From assembly GCA_013350335.1 (NCBI GenBank), contig CM023542.1:558001-622000 (forward strand): a DNA stretch of 64,000 nucleotides, written 5' to 3'. The notes beneath the pieces are model-generated. The model was not told the DNA's origin and did no database searches. It was given only the letters and a program-made list of their open reading frames with translations. Position 1 is the first letter of the stretch. Every line of letters begins with the position of its first letter. Positions 1-12,700 of this stretch are shown here, one piece after another. The position numbers and the translations under genes are program-made. The stretch is from Chimonanthus salicifolius (Eukaryota > Streptophyta > Magnoliopsida > Laurales > Calycanthaceae).

Positions 1-966
1 TAATAAGAAACTAGCATGACATTGTTTTTCACAATCTTTGAATGATCATGGTCAAAATATTGTTAACACCTTTTCAGCATTTATAGCCTGACTAGATTAA
101 TAAAACATTGGAAATGTTTATTTTTGTATTTAGTGATGTTTATATGTTATTTTTCAGTTTTATCTATACAAATTTTATTTTAAATGTCATTTATATAAAT
201 ATTTTACCAAATCCATGAATCCCATTTTCTGGGATTTTTGGATTGGTTACCTTGTACCCGTGTGGGATTCCAAAACATACCCATAGCTATGTAACTTAGG
301 AGATTCATTTATGCTTCAAGCATTCTGATGGCGACTCTCCAAATTTAGATATTCTGAATTAATTTACCACCAACTAATGGTTTATGAAAGTTTAATTGCA
401 TCTAGAGACACCATGGAAGTAAATAAGAAATCTACATGATGATTCAGACTACTTATTTAATCTGAATATTGAAATGATGAAAAGAGGCAAGAAATACATA
501 TATGCTAGATTTGGGGGATAAGGTAAACTCTCTTTCTTTTTCAAAAGAGGATGATGGAACTGTTATTGCCAATAACGATGGCAGACTTTGAATAAGCCGT
601 AAGTAATCAACTCATTAGGAGAAGTACCAAACACAAGATAGAAATCTTCCAAATTATCCATTACAAACTGTATCTAGATGCTTTAACTTAGAAATAATCA
701 GGATATTCGCAGCAGCAGATAACCATATAAACATTAATAGTGTTGCACAATTAGGGTGGTGCAGAATAAGGATGGAAATTGCATCATGCAGGTAAAAAAA
801 AATTCTCCCAATTAAAATAGGGGACCTAAAAAACAACAATTTTAGCAGGAAATAATCATACTCAAGATCCTTCCCAGGGATAACATACCATGTCCATAAG
901 TTCAGAAATAAAATGAACCTAACCAAAAAGAAAAAAATCCTCAAAGATACAAATCTTGAGACATAC
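1..966 (-). other. Intron of the OMA1-like gene, left part of window
   Basis: This stretch follows the donor site (GTATGT on the minus strand, ending at 966) of the second visible OMA1-like exon. I searched the minus strand for the next expected exon, which would begin with Met-Glu-(Ile/Met)-Glu-Ala-Asp, and did not find it. The remaining exons must therefore lie beyond the left edge. The long open frame here (654-1286 minus) is exon 2 plus intron read-through. Nothing else is recognised. Confidence 0.6.
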
Positions 967-2651
967 CTCCGGGAAAAAGGAAGTCTAAGGAGAAGATTAG
1001 ACATTGTATTGACAAGATCCGGCATGGAAATAAATTGGAGAAGAACCAACTGCAGAATTGCAAACCACATGTTTTTCGTGATCCCCTCTGCAGCATGTCG
1101 TGCAATCGCATGTCCAACCTTGTCAAGAAACAAAATCAGTAAGCTGCAATGGACCGACCAGACATGACCAATCTTTATACCCCGAAGGGGCCAACGGTTT
1201 TTAAACAAATTGAAGTTCACATTCTGGCAACAATATTGAATAGGCAAATTGGTTTGCATGCTCTCCAAAATATTGGGGAAGCACATAAAGATGGGGGTTT
1301 ATCTCCATTGCAAAGGAGAAGAAAATCCAACGAAATTACTATTAGCATAAACATGGACAACATGCCATCAGAGTAGCTAATTATTTACAAAGCCGATATC
1401 CTCAGTTTGAAAACAACTAAATAGAACAGCCCTGCCAATGGGTATGGATACAACCTAAGAATCGTTGACAGTTTAACCACTTTGTCAAAAGGGCACTATG
1501 CATTTGGGATGGTACATGAATAGGAAATCACAGTAAAGTAAGACTTAATCTGCCACAAACCCTCATTAACACCATCACTGATGCTGATATGAATATGATA
1601 AACATCCCACGTGTATCAATTCCACCCAAAATATTCCTGCCAACTGGATTCTAGAGTACACCCAGATGCACCTAAAAACATATGCAATTAAAGACAGAGT
1701 TAGATGACTACCTCATGGCCAATAACTGTTGCTATCTCAGAATCGGAAGGGAAATGGTCGAGCAAGCCTCTGAACACAACAATCTTACCACCAGGAAGGC
1801 AGAATGCATTCACAACGGGCTCATTGACCACAATCACTTCCCAATTCAAGCCATCCAAGTGCTGAGTTGCAGGCCGTGAACCACGCTCCTGGCCAGCTTT
1901 CCTACTCTGCTGGACCCAATTATCATCAAGAACCTCATCTTCACGGTGCCATCCCTCCAATTTTGCCTCCTCACCACTCAATGCTGATAGAGTGTCCTTG
2001 TGATCCTTCAGGAGATAAACCGGGCAATGAGCGATGCTCAGACGAATATGATACATCACTCCAAACTTGTTCATGCCCTATACCTCGCTGCAGCGCATCA
2101 ATAATGTCTTTTGATATCAATCTTACCCTAACGCTCTGTGGGTGCAATGGAGGGAGAATCTTCCCCTTAAAACTGTTCTTCATTTGCTCAAATTGGGTCT
2201 CCCCTATCTGCCTTTCAACATTCCTTGGCAGAAGTATAAAATGGGAGCGCTGGGTGTAAGGGATAGTCTCCATATTCCCAAAATATACGGTGATCACGAT
2301 GCCAGTACCAACCACCACTGCCACAAAAACCATGCGTGGGTTATGAAACCAGCGATCTGGCCCCCTACGCCTGAAGTGCTGGACACTGTTCCTATCCACA
2401 TAGTAAAATCGCCGCGTTTGGACAATAGCATAATTTGGTTTTGATCTAATGAAACCATGTTTTGGGGAAGAAGTTAAAAGCGAATACGAAGACCCAGATG
2501 AGATTTTCTTGCTATAGGCTGTTTGAGCAGTTTGGGCAGCATCTGATGTAGCAGAAACACCTCTTCCGTATATGGCGCCTTTTAAGATCTTGGGAGCAAG
2601 GCTACGGAAGGCAACAAGTGCGAGCTTTGCATTTCTGCAACAACCCATCAT
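967..2651 (-). CDS. OMA1: OMA1-like mitochondrial inner-membrane zinc metalloprotease (M48 family), 5' part, frameshifted
   Basis: Membrane-bound M48 peptidase of mitochondrial inner-membrane quality control. Exon 1 is 1712-2651 (ATG at 2651) and exon 2 is 967-1118; 3' exons lie off the left edge. Visible parts: a basic Ser/Arg-rich N-terminus fitting a mitochondrial presequence, one membrane segment near residue 110 (MVFVAVVVGTGIVITVYFG), a conserved region ending DIIDALQRG, then WEVIVVNEPVVNAFCLPGGK. The HEVGHAIARH zinc motif is split by intron 1 right after His-Glu; both junctions are canonical. Odd: the exon 1 halves are in different frames. The ATG frame ends at a TGA at 1971-1973, and the catalytic frame is open only below a stop at 2078-2080, so a 1-nt insertion (or 2-nt deletion) lies between 1971 and 2080. 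Exon 1 is 940 nt, one more than a multiple of three. This is either a pseudogene lesion or an assembly error; both halves look well conserved. Confidence 0.88.
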
Positions 2652-5600
2652 CGTATTTGCAACCTATGATATGAAATCAGATGATGGGGGTTCGTTTGTT
2701 CATATGATCTAATGTTTTTTAAATTTTCTTCAAACAGAGAAATGAGAGGAGGAGAAAAGGAGAAAATCCAATCCAATTTCAATGTGAGAGAAAATTATAA
2801 AAGCATAGAAACTGTGTCACAAGATTTGGAATCTTCAGAAGAGATAACACATCGTATATCAAAAGAAGGGTTTAAAAAGAAGGAGGATAGGACATCCTGG
2901 AACTTGCTGGTGTGCTCTCAGAAAATCATAGTGTCTGGGCGTGTCGAAAAGAAATCGGGTCTGGATTTTCTCCCGAGTCCGGTAGTTGGCTCTGGACTTT
3001 ATATAAAAAAAATATTATTTTACTCGTTAATTTTGTGTAGAGAATTTTTTTAAAAAATTAAAAAATAAAATAATAGTTTTTCCTTAAAATTTTGACATGA
3101 GTAAAAGTAGAGTATCTTAATGGCCATCCATAAATAATTAAATTTTAAAAAGGGTTGTGTTTGGATAAGGGGTAAATTTTGTAGGAGTTGTTAATAATGT
3201 AAATAAGGGAAATCTAATATATTAATAATTTTATGAGAATTAATATTTTTTAATAAATTTATATGACATAAAAAATGAAAATAAAAATTTCTTTATAACA
3301 TTGAATTTATAATATTATATAATTTTCTATAAATTCTTTCCCATAAGTATAATTTAAAATAAGAATTTGCATTCTAACAGTAAAAAGTGAGATGAAGAAA
3401 AAATATTTTTTATATATAATTTTTTTAATCTTAAAAAATAAATAAATATGCCAAAATATATCTTCATATAATTCATAATTTGTTCCTTAATGATGTGAAA
3501 TACATAATACAATATGCTGTTATAGTAGTTTATAAAAAATCTAAGTTAATAAATAGTAACTAAGATAAAATTAATATTAAGAACCCCTCACTTGGGAATG
3601 AGATGGACACCCTCCTCAATTTGCTAAAATTTTCAACACACGAGACTAAAATATTTAAAAAAAAAATATATTTTGGTAAAAATATTAAAAAATTGTGGAA
3701 TTGGGTAAGAGTGCCTAAAAATTCATTTATAAGTGAAATATTCCATACATCCATGTCAGACTATATAACTGAATCTATTTTTTAAAGTCTAGCTCATTTT
3801 CAATTCGAGTCAACTAATTTAGATCAATTTAAATTAACAATCTAACCTTTGTAATTAAGTGCATTAGTAGATCTATAAATATTATATTGAAATGATTTAA
3901 GCAAAGAGACATTTATAAAAGCAAAACTCCACTTTTAAAATATATTTATTATAAATAGTTAATTTTAAAAAATCATTAAGTAGTAATATAAGAATAAGGA
4001 TAGTGTTTTATAAAGCATCATCCTATTTTAACTCAAACTGGGAAAAAAAAAATTATGGACCTAACCCATATTTTAAATTGATCGAATTAACCAACTAATA
4101 TTTGACGATTTGAATTCGCTTACTCAAGTTGTATGTAAATTATTTTATTTATAAAAGTGACATACTTTGCTAATATAAGTGAGTCATTAAGGTCTTATAT
4201 CTCAAATGATATTTGATAATGCTATGAAATTTATTAATTTTATAAAGTAAAAAAAAATGATTAGTTACATGGATTATATAAAGTTAGTCTCAGTAAAATA
4301 TATATAACCTTAAAATTTAAACAAATGAAAATAAATAATTGAAAAGCTTTTTATTCTCTATCAAATTTAATTACTTAAATCAAATAGATAAAACTTAAAT
4401 CAATTTTTATTTTATAATTATAATGTTGAAAATATTTCATTTATTCTAATAAAATTATTTTTCTAATATGTTAATAAATTTTAAAATAAAGATATTAGAT
4501 TAAAATTTGATTTACATTTAGTTTCTATGGAGGGGATTGAGAGGAATAGAAAGTAACTCGAGACAAGGATTTTACGAGAGACGAGGGTTTTCAAATTTGT
4601 CGGCTCCTTTCACCTCAAACAAAAGCAGCCACGGATTTCCTTATGTACGTTGATTCTTCCTCTTTTATCAACAATAGCTGTAAGGCCAAATAATGTTGAT
4701 AAAAAAATGTAATGCATACAAAGTTGTGGGTTCAAATCCTTATAGTGTATAGTCTGGAGTAGTAGATTTATTTAGAGGAGTTTTCAGTTTTCCACACTTA
4801 AATTGAAAAAAATAGTAATACATAAAGAATTAAAGTTTTTTTAAAAAAATAGCTTGAAAGACGATATGAGCACCCTAATAGAAAAATTCTCTATTGTTCT
4901 AGGAGGCCATGTGGAAGATTATTGTCTAGGACCAATGATTGAGATTATTAGGACCATAAATTAATAAATTTATGTTTTCTCAAAAAATATAAATTTTAAT
5001 GACTTTAATTGTTTTAAAACTCTTAAGCTTTTGCACCTTACATGGGTCTCATGTTTGTCCAATTTAAAGGGTTTATTGAAATGCCAAAGCTTTAGAATAG
5101 TGGAAGAAAAAAACCATTATTGGCATATCATGGAAGTCATGGTTTTTAAACTCTCAAACTTTTTTAAAATACTTAAATTATTTTTAAATCTATGAACCTT
5201 TTATACCACATGTGAAGTCCACTTTGGTTCAATTTGACAAATCCATTGGTGATATCCACTTATCATCATGTAAACAAATCTCGGCTTTTAATCAGTATCG
5301 GTCAATATTTGAGATATCGGCAGATATTCGATAGTATATCGCCGATAGTCAATTGATAAATTTGGTTTTTTTTTTAAAAAAAGGAGAGAGAATTTTCTCG
5401 ACTTGACATGTTGGCCGATAGCTGAGTATCGGCCAATACCGAGATTTAAATCCTGCTTATCACTGTTTAAAGTATTTTTCTTCATCAACTTTAATTTCAA
5501 TGATCTAATTAATCTTAAATTTAAATCTTATAATTTTAAACTCATTATCATTGTTGTTTCTATTTTTGAAACATGGAATGGTTAGTCTCTTTTTAAAATT

Positions 5601-6445
5601 TATGAAACCGTTAACCATTGGAAGTATCAAATGAAAAATATTTGACTAAAAGATTTATAAAGTTTCTCACACCAGAATGGTAGATCTATTAGTTCTACAG
5701 AATCTAAACATATATAAATAGATCTTGTATGTTTTAAATGTCACCATATGCTCTCATTCTTACATTAAAACAATAAACTAAGAGAGTTTTTTAAATAAAA
5801 ATTAATATAACTTTTTGCCCCCCTCCACCCCCACCTAAATAAAAAATTTAATTTAAATCTTTAAATTAACTAAATTATAGATATTAAATCTTTTATGAAA
5901 TTCTTAGTCATCTAATTAAAAACTATAAGATTAATGATTAAAGTTGAAAAAATGAAATGGCTAAAAGTAATAAAAATCTTTAAATTTTTATATTTTGTTA
6001 AACTTAGAGTTCTATTTCATTTTGCGCAATAAAATAAAGTTTATGGTTATTATTCAACTTTAATTTTCAAAATATTAAAAATCTATTTAACATATGTTAT
6101 TTTCTATTTATAACTTTAAATAGAGGTGATATAGAGCATGATGGGACATGATTATATTTTGCTGTGGACTTTATAACTCTAGATTTATTTTTATTTTTAT
6201 CCTCTCTTCTATGAATTTAAGTCTCTTAGACTCCTTATATATTTATAATATGTTTTTTATATTAATATTAAAAGAATTAATAAAAAAAGCTGTTAGAATT
6301 TTATAATAATTTTGAAACCCTTTTAGAGTATTTTTCTAGGATTGATCCTTCCTCAAAGTATCGGAAACGTATTGCAGAAGCCAGTATTCTCCATTTCTTG
6401 TTCGTTCTGTGTGCACAGAAGGAAGAGCGAGAGAGTTTTGAAGCC
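2652..6445. other. Intergenic region between divergent OMA1-like and LIP5 genes
   Basis: An AT-rich spacer of 3.8 kb between two head-to-head genes, which must hold both promoters at its ends. The 113-codon frame at 2712-3053 shows no family resemblance and I treat it as chance. A TATCGGC-rich repeat patch lies at 5285-5445 (listed separately). A GGGTTCAAATCC box near 4727 resembles a tRNA-type B box, but no A box or tail goes with it. Confidence 0.6.
5285..5445. repeat. TATCGGC-rich dispersed repeat, copy 1
   Basis: The stretch repeats GATATCGGC, TATCGCCGATA, GGCCGATA and TATCGGCC around an A-rich centre. The same palindromic words recur at 19268-19288 and densely at 39205-39560, so this is a dispersed family. 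I see no clear terminal inverted repeats or target-site duplication. Confidence 0.55.
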
Positions 6446-6605
6446 ATGGGGAGCGAGAACGAGCCAGCGAAACTGCTTCTTCCCTACCTTCAGAGGGCGG
6501 ACGAACTTCAGAAGCACGAGCCGCTTGTCGCCTATTACTGTAAATCACGACTCACTGATATGCCTCCTTTCTCACTTCTTACCAAAATTAAAATTGCCCT
6601 ACGAT

Positions 6606-6638
<33 letters not shown>

Positions 6639-6660
6639 GTCATCGTCGTCGTCATCATCG

Positions 6661-6707
<47 letters not shown>

Positions 6708-9700
6708 TATCTTATTGTTATGCTGCGCAGGCCGATTGTATGGAATGGAGAGAGGGTTGAAGATCCCAGCCAAGGAGCGAACCAAGACTACCAGCGCCCT
6801 CCTCGTCTCTCTGATGAACCAACTCGAAAAGGTACTTCTTTCTTCTTCTTCTTTTTCTGCTTCCAGGTGAGGGATTTCGAGAGATAGAAGTTCTTTGTCA
6901 ATTTATTCGAGCAAATCAGTTCTGTGTGAAAAAAATTGTTTGGGTTTGATTCACGTCATCTGGAAGCACCGTGAAATACTTCTTTCTTCTTCTTCTTCCT
7001 TCTCTGCTTCCAGGTGAGGGATTTCGAGAGATAGAAGTTCTTTGTCAATTTATTCGAGCAAATCAGTTCTGTGTGAAAAAATATGTTTGGGTTTGATTCA
7101 CGTCATCTGGAAGCACCGTGAAATTTGGTGTTGTGTCAGGTCATGTAAACCATGGTTTGCGTTGAAAACATTATATTGCCTAAATTCTCTGATCCCTGAC
7201 ATGGGAAATTGATTTCTTGGAAGAAGAGGGGGACATCTCATTTTCTGTGTTCTTAGCAAATAGCCTTTATTCCATTTGGGAAGAGAGAAGGGTTTCGTTC
7301 TCTATGCTCTTCATTTTCCATAGGAAATGACAACAGCACCTTAGCTCTTTAATTGTTGATACAGTGCTATCGTTAGTCTTATAACATCTAATGTTTCTCA
7401 TACACACATGATTGTAAATAATAGGTGGCAGCTGGTGCAAATTCAACATTAGAAGTTTCTTCTTCTTCTTTTGGAGCTTCAGTAGCAATCCCAATATCAG
7501 AAGAAAATTCTATTTCAAACATTCATTTGCCAGTCTCATCCTCGAAACATATTTGATTTTGGGAAGATGTGATAAAGGCCAAGGTTTAATTGGGGAAAAT
7601 AAAACCTATTGTCTTCTAGTTGTTTTTTTTTATGATCTAGATTGGAAAAACTAGATCTAAGGAAAATTGAGTTTAGACTCTACGTCATAAAGAAAATCCT
7701 AAATCAATTCACCTAAATAGGGTTATAAGTCCTTGAGATTTTTTGCAAACTCCTCACTTGCATGAAATTCAAAATTTCTCACATACAATGGTAAATATGA
7801 AATCTCTGAAAATTAAACTGCCCAAATTTAAAGGCAACATAAAAATTAAAAAGAAATCATAAGAACATAGATAACTCACCTCAACGGGAGAAATTGAATA
7901 AAAGAGTAATAAGAACTGCCTGCCATGGTCACCCATGTCATTTATTTGGTGTTCTACATGTGACATGTCATCAATCCATATACAAGCTTATGCACAAATA
8001 AGAACATAGCAGATCATCAACCTAGAAGGGTTTTAAAAGTTAGTATTAACAGAAGTTATGAATATGAAACTGCATATCTTCAGATAGTGTATAATCAAAT
8101 GATTTTATTGATTAATCTATTAATCTGGTTGACATGAAATTTTTCATGAAAGACAAAAAATTAATAAGATAATCTTTGAAAAAATAATGAGATATCAACC
8201 TGAAAGTGTTTAAGCAATTACCAGTAATAAATTTTAAAACGAGAAACTGCTTATTGAATCATACATACCTCTAAACTTGTCCAAAATTCTGATTTTATAC
8301 TTACCCATATTCGAAGACTTTTTATCGTAGAAATTGTATAACTCTATGATGATTCACTTACTGCTTCAAAACTATAAGAACAATTGAAAATTGGGTAGTG
8401 GTAGAAGATGCCTGAGTTACAGATCACTCTTCTCCTTAAATCAGAAAATGCCCCCACACTAATTTGAATTGTTGTTTAAAACAAGTCTCCAGTAAGTCTA
8501 CTTCTAGGAACAAATAGGCCCAGAATAGGTCTGTATGCTACACTATGCTTTGTAGCACCAAAATGCAGACCTGAATGACTCTGATGATCACATTGAAAAT
8601 TATAAAATATTGAGGAAAATGAACGAAATTGTTTTGGAGACTCAAATCTCTATCAAAATTCACACAAAATGATATATTTATAGACCTTTGGCATCCCTCC
8701 ATAACACCCTTTCATGGGTTTCTAGGATCACAAGTGGACATCTAATGAAGAGACACATTTTCATATGACATTGCATTTTAGAGAGGAGGTGTGGCAAAGG
8801 ATGGGTATTAAAGGTGTCAATTCTGTCATCAAAAAATTGAAGGTGAAACTCTTCATGGTTGATATTGTTCCCTTCAGATCAAATCACAACCTTTCTTTCT
8901 CCATTTATTATTTAAATTGGTCGAGATTTATTCTATGGTCACTTAAAACTTTCCCTTTTAATTGTACGTAAAGTAGATCTTACTTCTATTTGCTGGAAGG
9001 TGATAACTTCTGCATTAATAAAAAAGAAAGCCCTCTTCCTCGCCATTGTTTCTCGTCGCCCTAAAAATCCGCGACAAAGACCCTAGGCTCTTCTATGGAA
9101 ATCCTTCTAGCCCTCTACCTCTCCTTCTACCGGAGCAACGCCGGTAGAGAGAGGATTATAGATCCTTAGCCATGTTGACTCTCTGACTCCGCCTGAGACT
9201 CCTCATGCCAGCCTTGGATCCGCACATATCCGTCGCTGCTACGCTGTTGAGACTTTGGCTAGCATCCCACCCGCCGGCTAGACCGTCCTCCTCCTCCTTG
9301 TTCTAGCAACAACCCTCTACCCATCTCCTTCTCTCCCACTCGCCTTGTTCTTACCGCGCCCACCTCCATCATTTGCCCAGATCTACTCGTGCTCTCTCGT
9401 CTCCTCTCCTCTCTGATATGGACGATTCGAACTCCTCTTCACTATAGACCTCTCGCCGCTTCTCAGATCTGTTCTCCCGAGCCGCTCCCTATTTGCCGTC
9501 TGTTTCTGGTCTGTGGTTGCTTCCACCTGCACGATGTACACCTTTGCTCCCATTTGTAGTTCTCGGTTCTCTCTCTGATTTGCCCATCTTCAGATCTTGA
9601 TCTCTTTGCACATTGTTGTCTCCCGCATTCTCGCCTGCAATGGTAGTTTCTTTTACGCTCCTTTGCCTGATATCGTTTACCTCCGGCGTCCTGTTGCCTT

Positions 9701-12700
9701 TCCATCTTCCTCGATAGCCTTCACCTTTGTTCCGCGCACCATTTGATTCCTTCTCAATTGTCTCCGCCGTGCAGTGGGTTCTGACCCATTAGCTCGATCA
9801 GGGGGATCTGACCCACCGACGATGTGTCTCCATTTCCTACTGCTCCTGTTGCTCCTTCCACGTGACAGAAAGTGTTGTTTCTCCTTCTCCACCTCGTCAC
9901 AGATAGTGCTCCTCCTCCTGCTCCTTCCACGTGACAGAAAGTGTTGTTTCTCTTTCTCCATCCTCGTCACAGATAGTGCTCCTCCTCCTGCTCCTTCCAC
10001 GTGACATAAAGTGTTGTGTGCCCCAACCTCTGATTCTGCTCATGTTGGGCCTCTTCCTGCTCCAACTTATGTTGGCCCAGATCCACAAGACGCCAATATT
10101 TTTTTTTCTTTTTCTGGATATGAGCCATGTCCTTGTTGGACTTTGTTGGGCTTTCTTGTTGTTGGCCTTCCTATTGTTTTATTTTCTGTAGTTTTCTCTC
10201 ATGCAGCACCTGTGGTGCCTTCTTTTTATTAATATGATAACCATTTCAAAAAAAAGAAGAAGAAACTTTTGCAGTAATAATATGTCAACAATTGTGTATC
10301 TTCTTTTCTTTTTTATTTCGGGTTTTGATGACTTTTTTCTTCATGTTTCTTTTTTGGAGTTCATCTTAAGTACCTTTCATAAACATAACCCCAACCTCAC
10401 CCCGCCCCCGCTCCATCCTTCCCAAAACCCAACCAGAGAAAGAGAAAGTTGAAAAATAAATAAATAGAGACAATGAGCCAATCAAGGCAAGCAAATAAGG
10501 AAAGAAGAATCAATTACACTTAATGACATATGTAGGTCACCTCTATAATAAGACATGTGAAAAATACAATGTTTACAACACTCTCCCTTAAGTTGGCGCG
10601 AAGATATCGATTAAGCCCAGCTTGCCTAAGACATTATCAAGCCGTGATCAGGAGATAACCTTTGTGAGTATATCAGCAAGTTGATCCTTGTATTGCGAGG
10701 AAGGAGTGAGGATCTGTCCCGCTAAACTATGATGGCAAAGAAAATCACAATCAACTTCAATATACTTCGTCCGTTCATGAAACACAAGGTTACATGCAAT
10801 GTTGATGGCGGTCTGATTATCATAGAAAATCAGTAATGGTTCAGAAGAAGCAAATCCTAAATGGGTTAGAAATTGCTGGAACGAAAGTAATTCAGAAGTA
10901 GTATTGGTCATGGCACGATATTCTCCGCACTAAAATGAGCAACAACAATTTCTTTCTTACTTCGTCAAGAGACTAGATGAGATCCCACAAAAATACAATA
11001 TCCTGTGATCGAGTGACGGTCGTTTGGAGAGACAACCCAGTCAACATGTGAGTAACCGCGAATGGCCATTGATATGGTGTTTATAGAACAATCCTTGTCC
11101 AGGGTGGGTCTGGAGATAGTGAATGATCCGAAAAACAACTTAAAGATGGGCATAATGCGGGGCATGCATTAATTGACTGACACTCCAACAACATAGGATA
11201 AATCTGGCCTAGTGATGGTGAGATAAATAAGTTTACCCACTATTTTTTGATAAAATGTGGGATCACCTAGTGGAATTCAATTTGAAGCTGATAGCTTAGT
11301 ATCAACATCCAAAGGAGTGTCTGTTGGCTTGCATCCAGAATATTTCGCATCATGTAAGAGATCTAAAACATATTTTCTTTGAGAAAGAGAAAGCCTTTTA
11401 GAAGAACGATTAATTTCAATCCCTAGAAAATAGCGGAGCGGCCCTAGATATTTGATATCAAAGGAGTGCCTTAAATAATCTTTGAATGCGGTAATAGTTG
11501 GAGCATCATTCCAGTAAAAACAATGTCATCAACATAAACAACATGAAGCATCATAACAGAGTTGATAATAATACAATGAGCCAATCAATGGCGGCAAATA
11601 GGAAAAGAAGAATCGATTACACCTAATGACATATGTAGGTCAACTCTATAATAAGACATGTGAAAATACAATATTTATATTTACAACACAGACAACATTT
11701 CTTTAGGTGCAAATTATATACATTCCTTCTTTATAAATATATTGCTAGAGAGCTTTGTTACCAATAATTTCTCCCTGGTCACACTAAGTTTTCTGTTTTA
11801 TTTTGTCATTGTTTATCACAGGACAAGAAGTCATTGAAGTTAGGGCCTGAAGACTACCTGTATGTGGAGGGATTTGCCTTAAATGTTTTTGCAAAAGCTG
11901 ATAAGCAGGACCGGGCTGGGCGAGCTGACCTGTACAATATTTGTCCTCTCTTTTCATTTTTATTTTTAGGAAATTGTTGTTTGTCACACATGTTATGATT
12001 ACCTTGTCATGTTTCTTGTGGTGGATAAATATACTGGTTTGCTACAGAAGCACTGCAAAAACCTTCTATGCTGCAAGCATCTTCTTTGAGATTCTCAATC
12101 AGTTTGGTGAACTCCAGCATGATGTGAGTTTGTAATGTTTTTTATCAATTCCCATGTTGATGAGAAATTAACTGGCAGTAGATTTCTAGTTTCTTCTTTC
12201 TATTTTATAAATTGAAGAAGACTTGGCCACATAGTATTTGATGTCTAGCTGACATTCTCTTTTATCAATTTTTCACAGCTTGAGCAGAAACAGAAGTATG
12301 CAGCTTGGAAGGCTGCTGATATAAGAAAGGCACTGAAGGAAGGACGGAAGCCTGAGCCAGGCGCACCTGGTGTTGGAGATACGGATTTGTCAATCTCTTC
12401 GAATGCAGCAACTGGTCCATATGTATGCTCCTGAACTTGGAAGTAGCTCAAGCACTAAATGAATTTGAACCTTGCAATGTCTGAATGGTATAGTGAGCAG
12501 GTGCAGTTGTGTGAATGGTTTTGTCAGGCATACTTTGGAGCTGCCAATACATTAGATTTTGGTGGGGGTGGTGGGGTTGGTGTTGAGGTTGTAAAATTAG
12601 GATAAGATAGTGATGTCATAGGGCTGAATTTCTATCCCCATCCAATCACTCTAGACATGGCTCAGTGGTTGGAGAAAATCAAATTTTGTTGGGCACCACA

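Noticed and set aside
2712..3053. 113-codon frame just upstream of the OMA1-like gene
   Set aside because: No family resemblance, poor composition for a plant protein, and it overlaps the likely promoter; treated as chance.
6398..6785. Open frames encoding long His or Asp runs as possible small proteins
   Set aside because: They are translations of the CAT microsatellite inside LIP5 intron 1; only the exon 1 part is coding.
9463..10191. Overlapping open frames on both strands in the CT-rich unit
   Set aside because: Low-complexity Leu/Pro/Arg/Lys content produced by a pyrimidine-rich retroposon and its tandem repeat; no domain seen.
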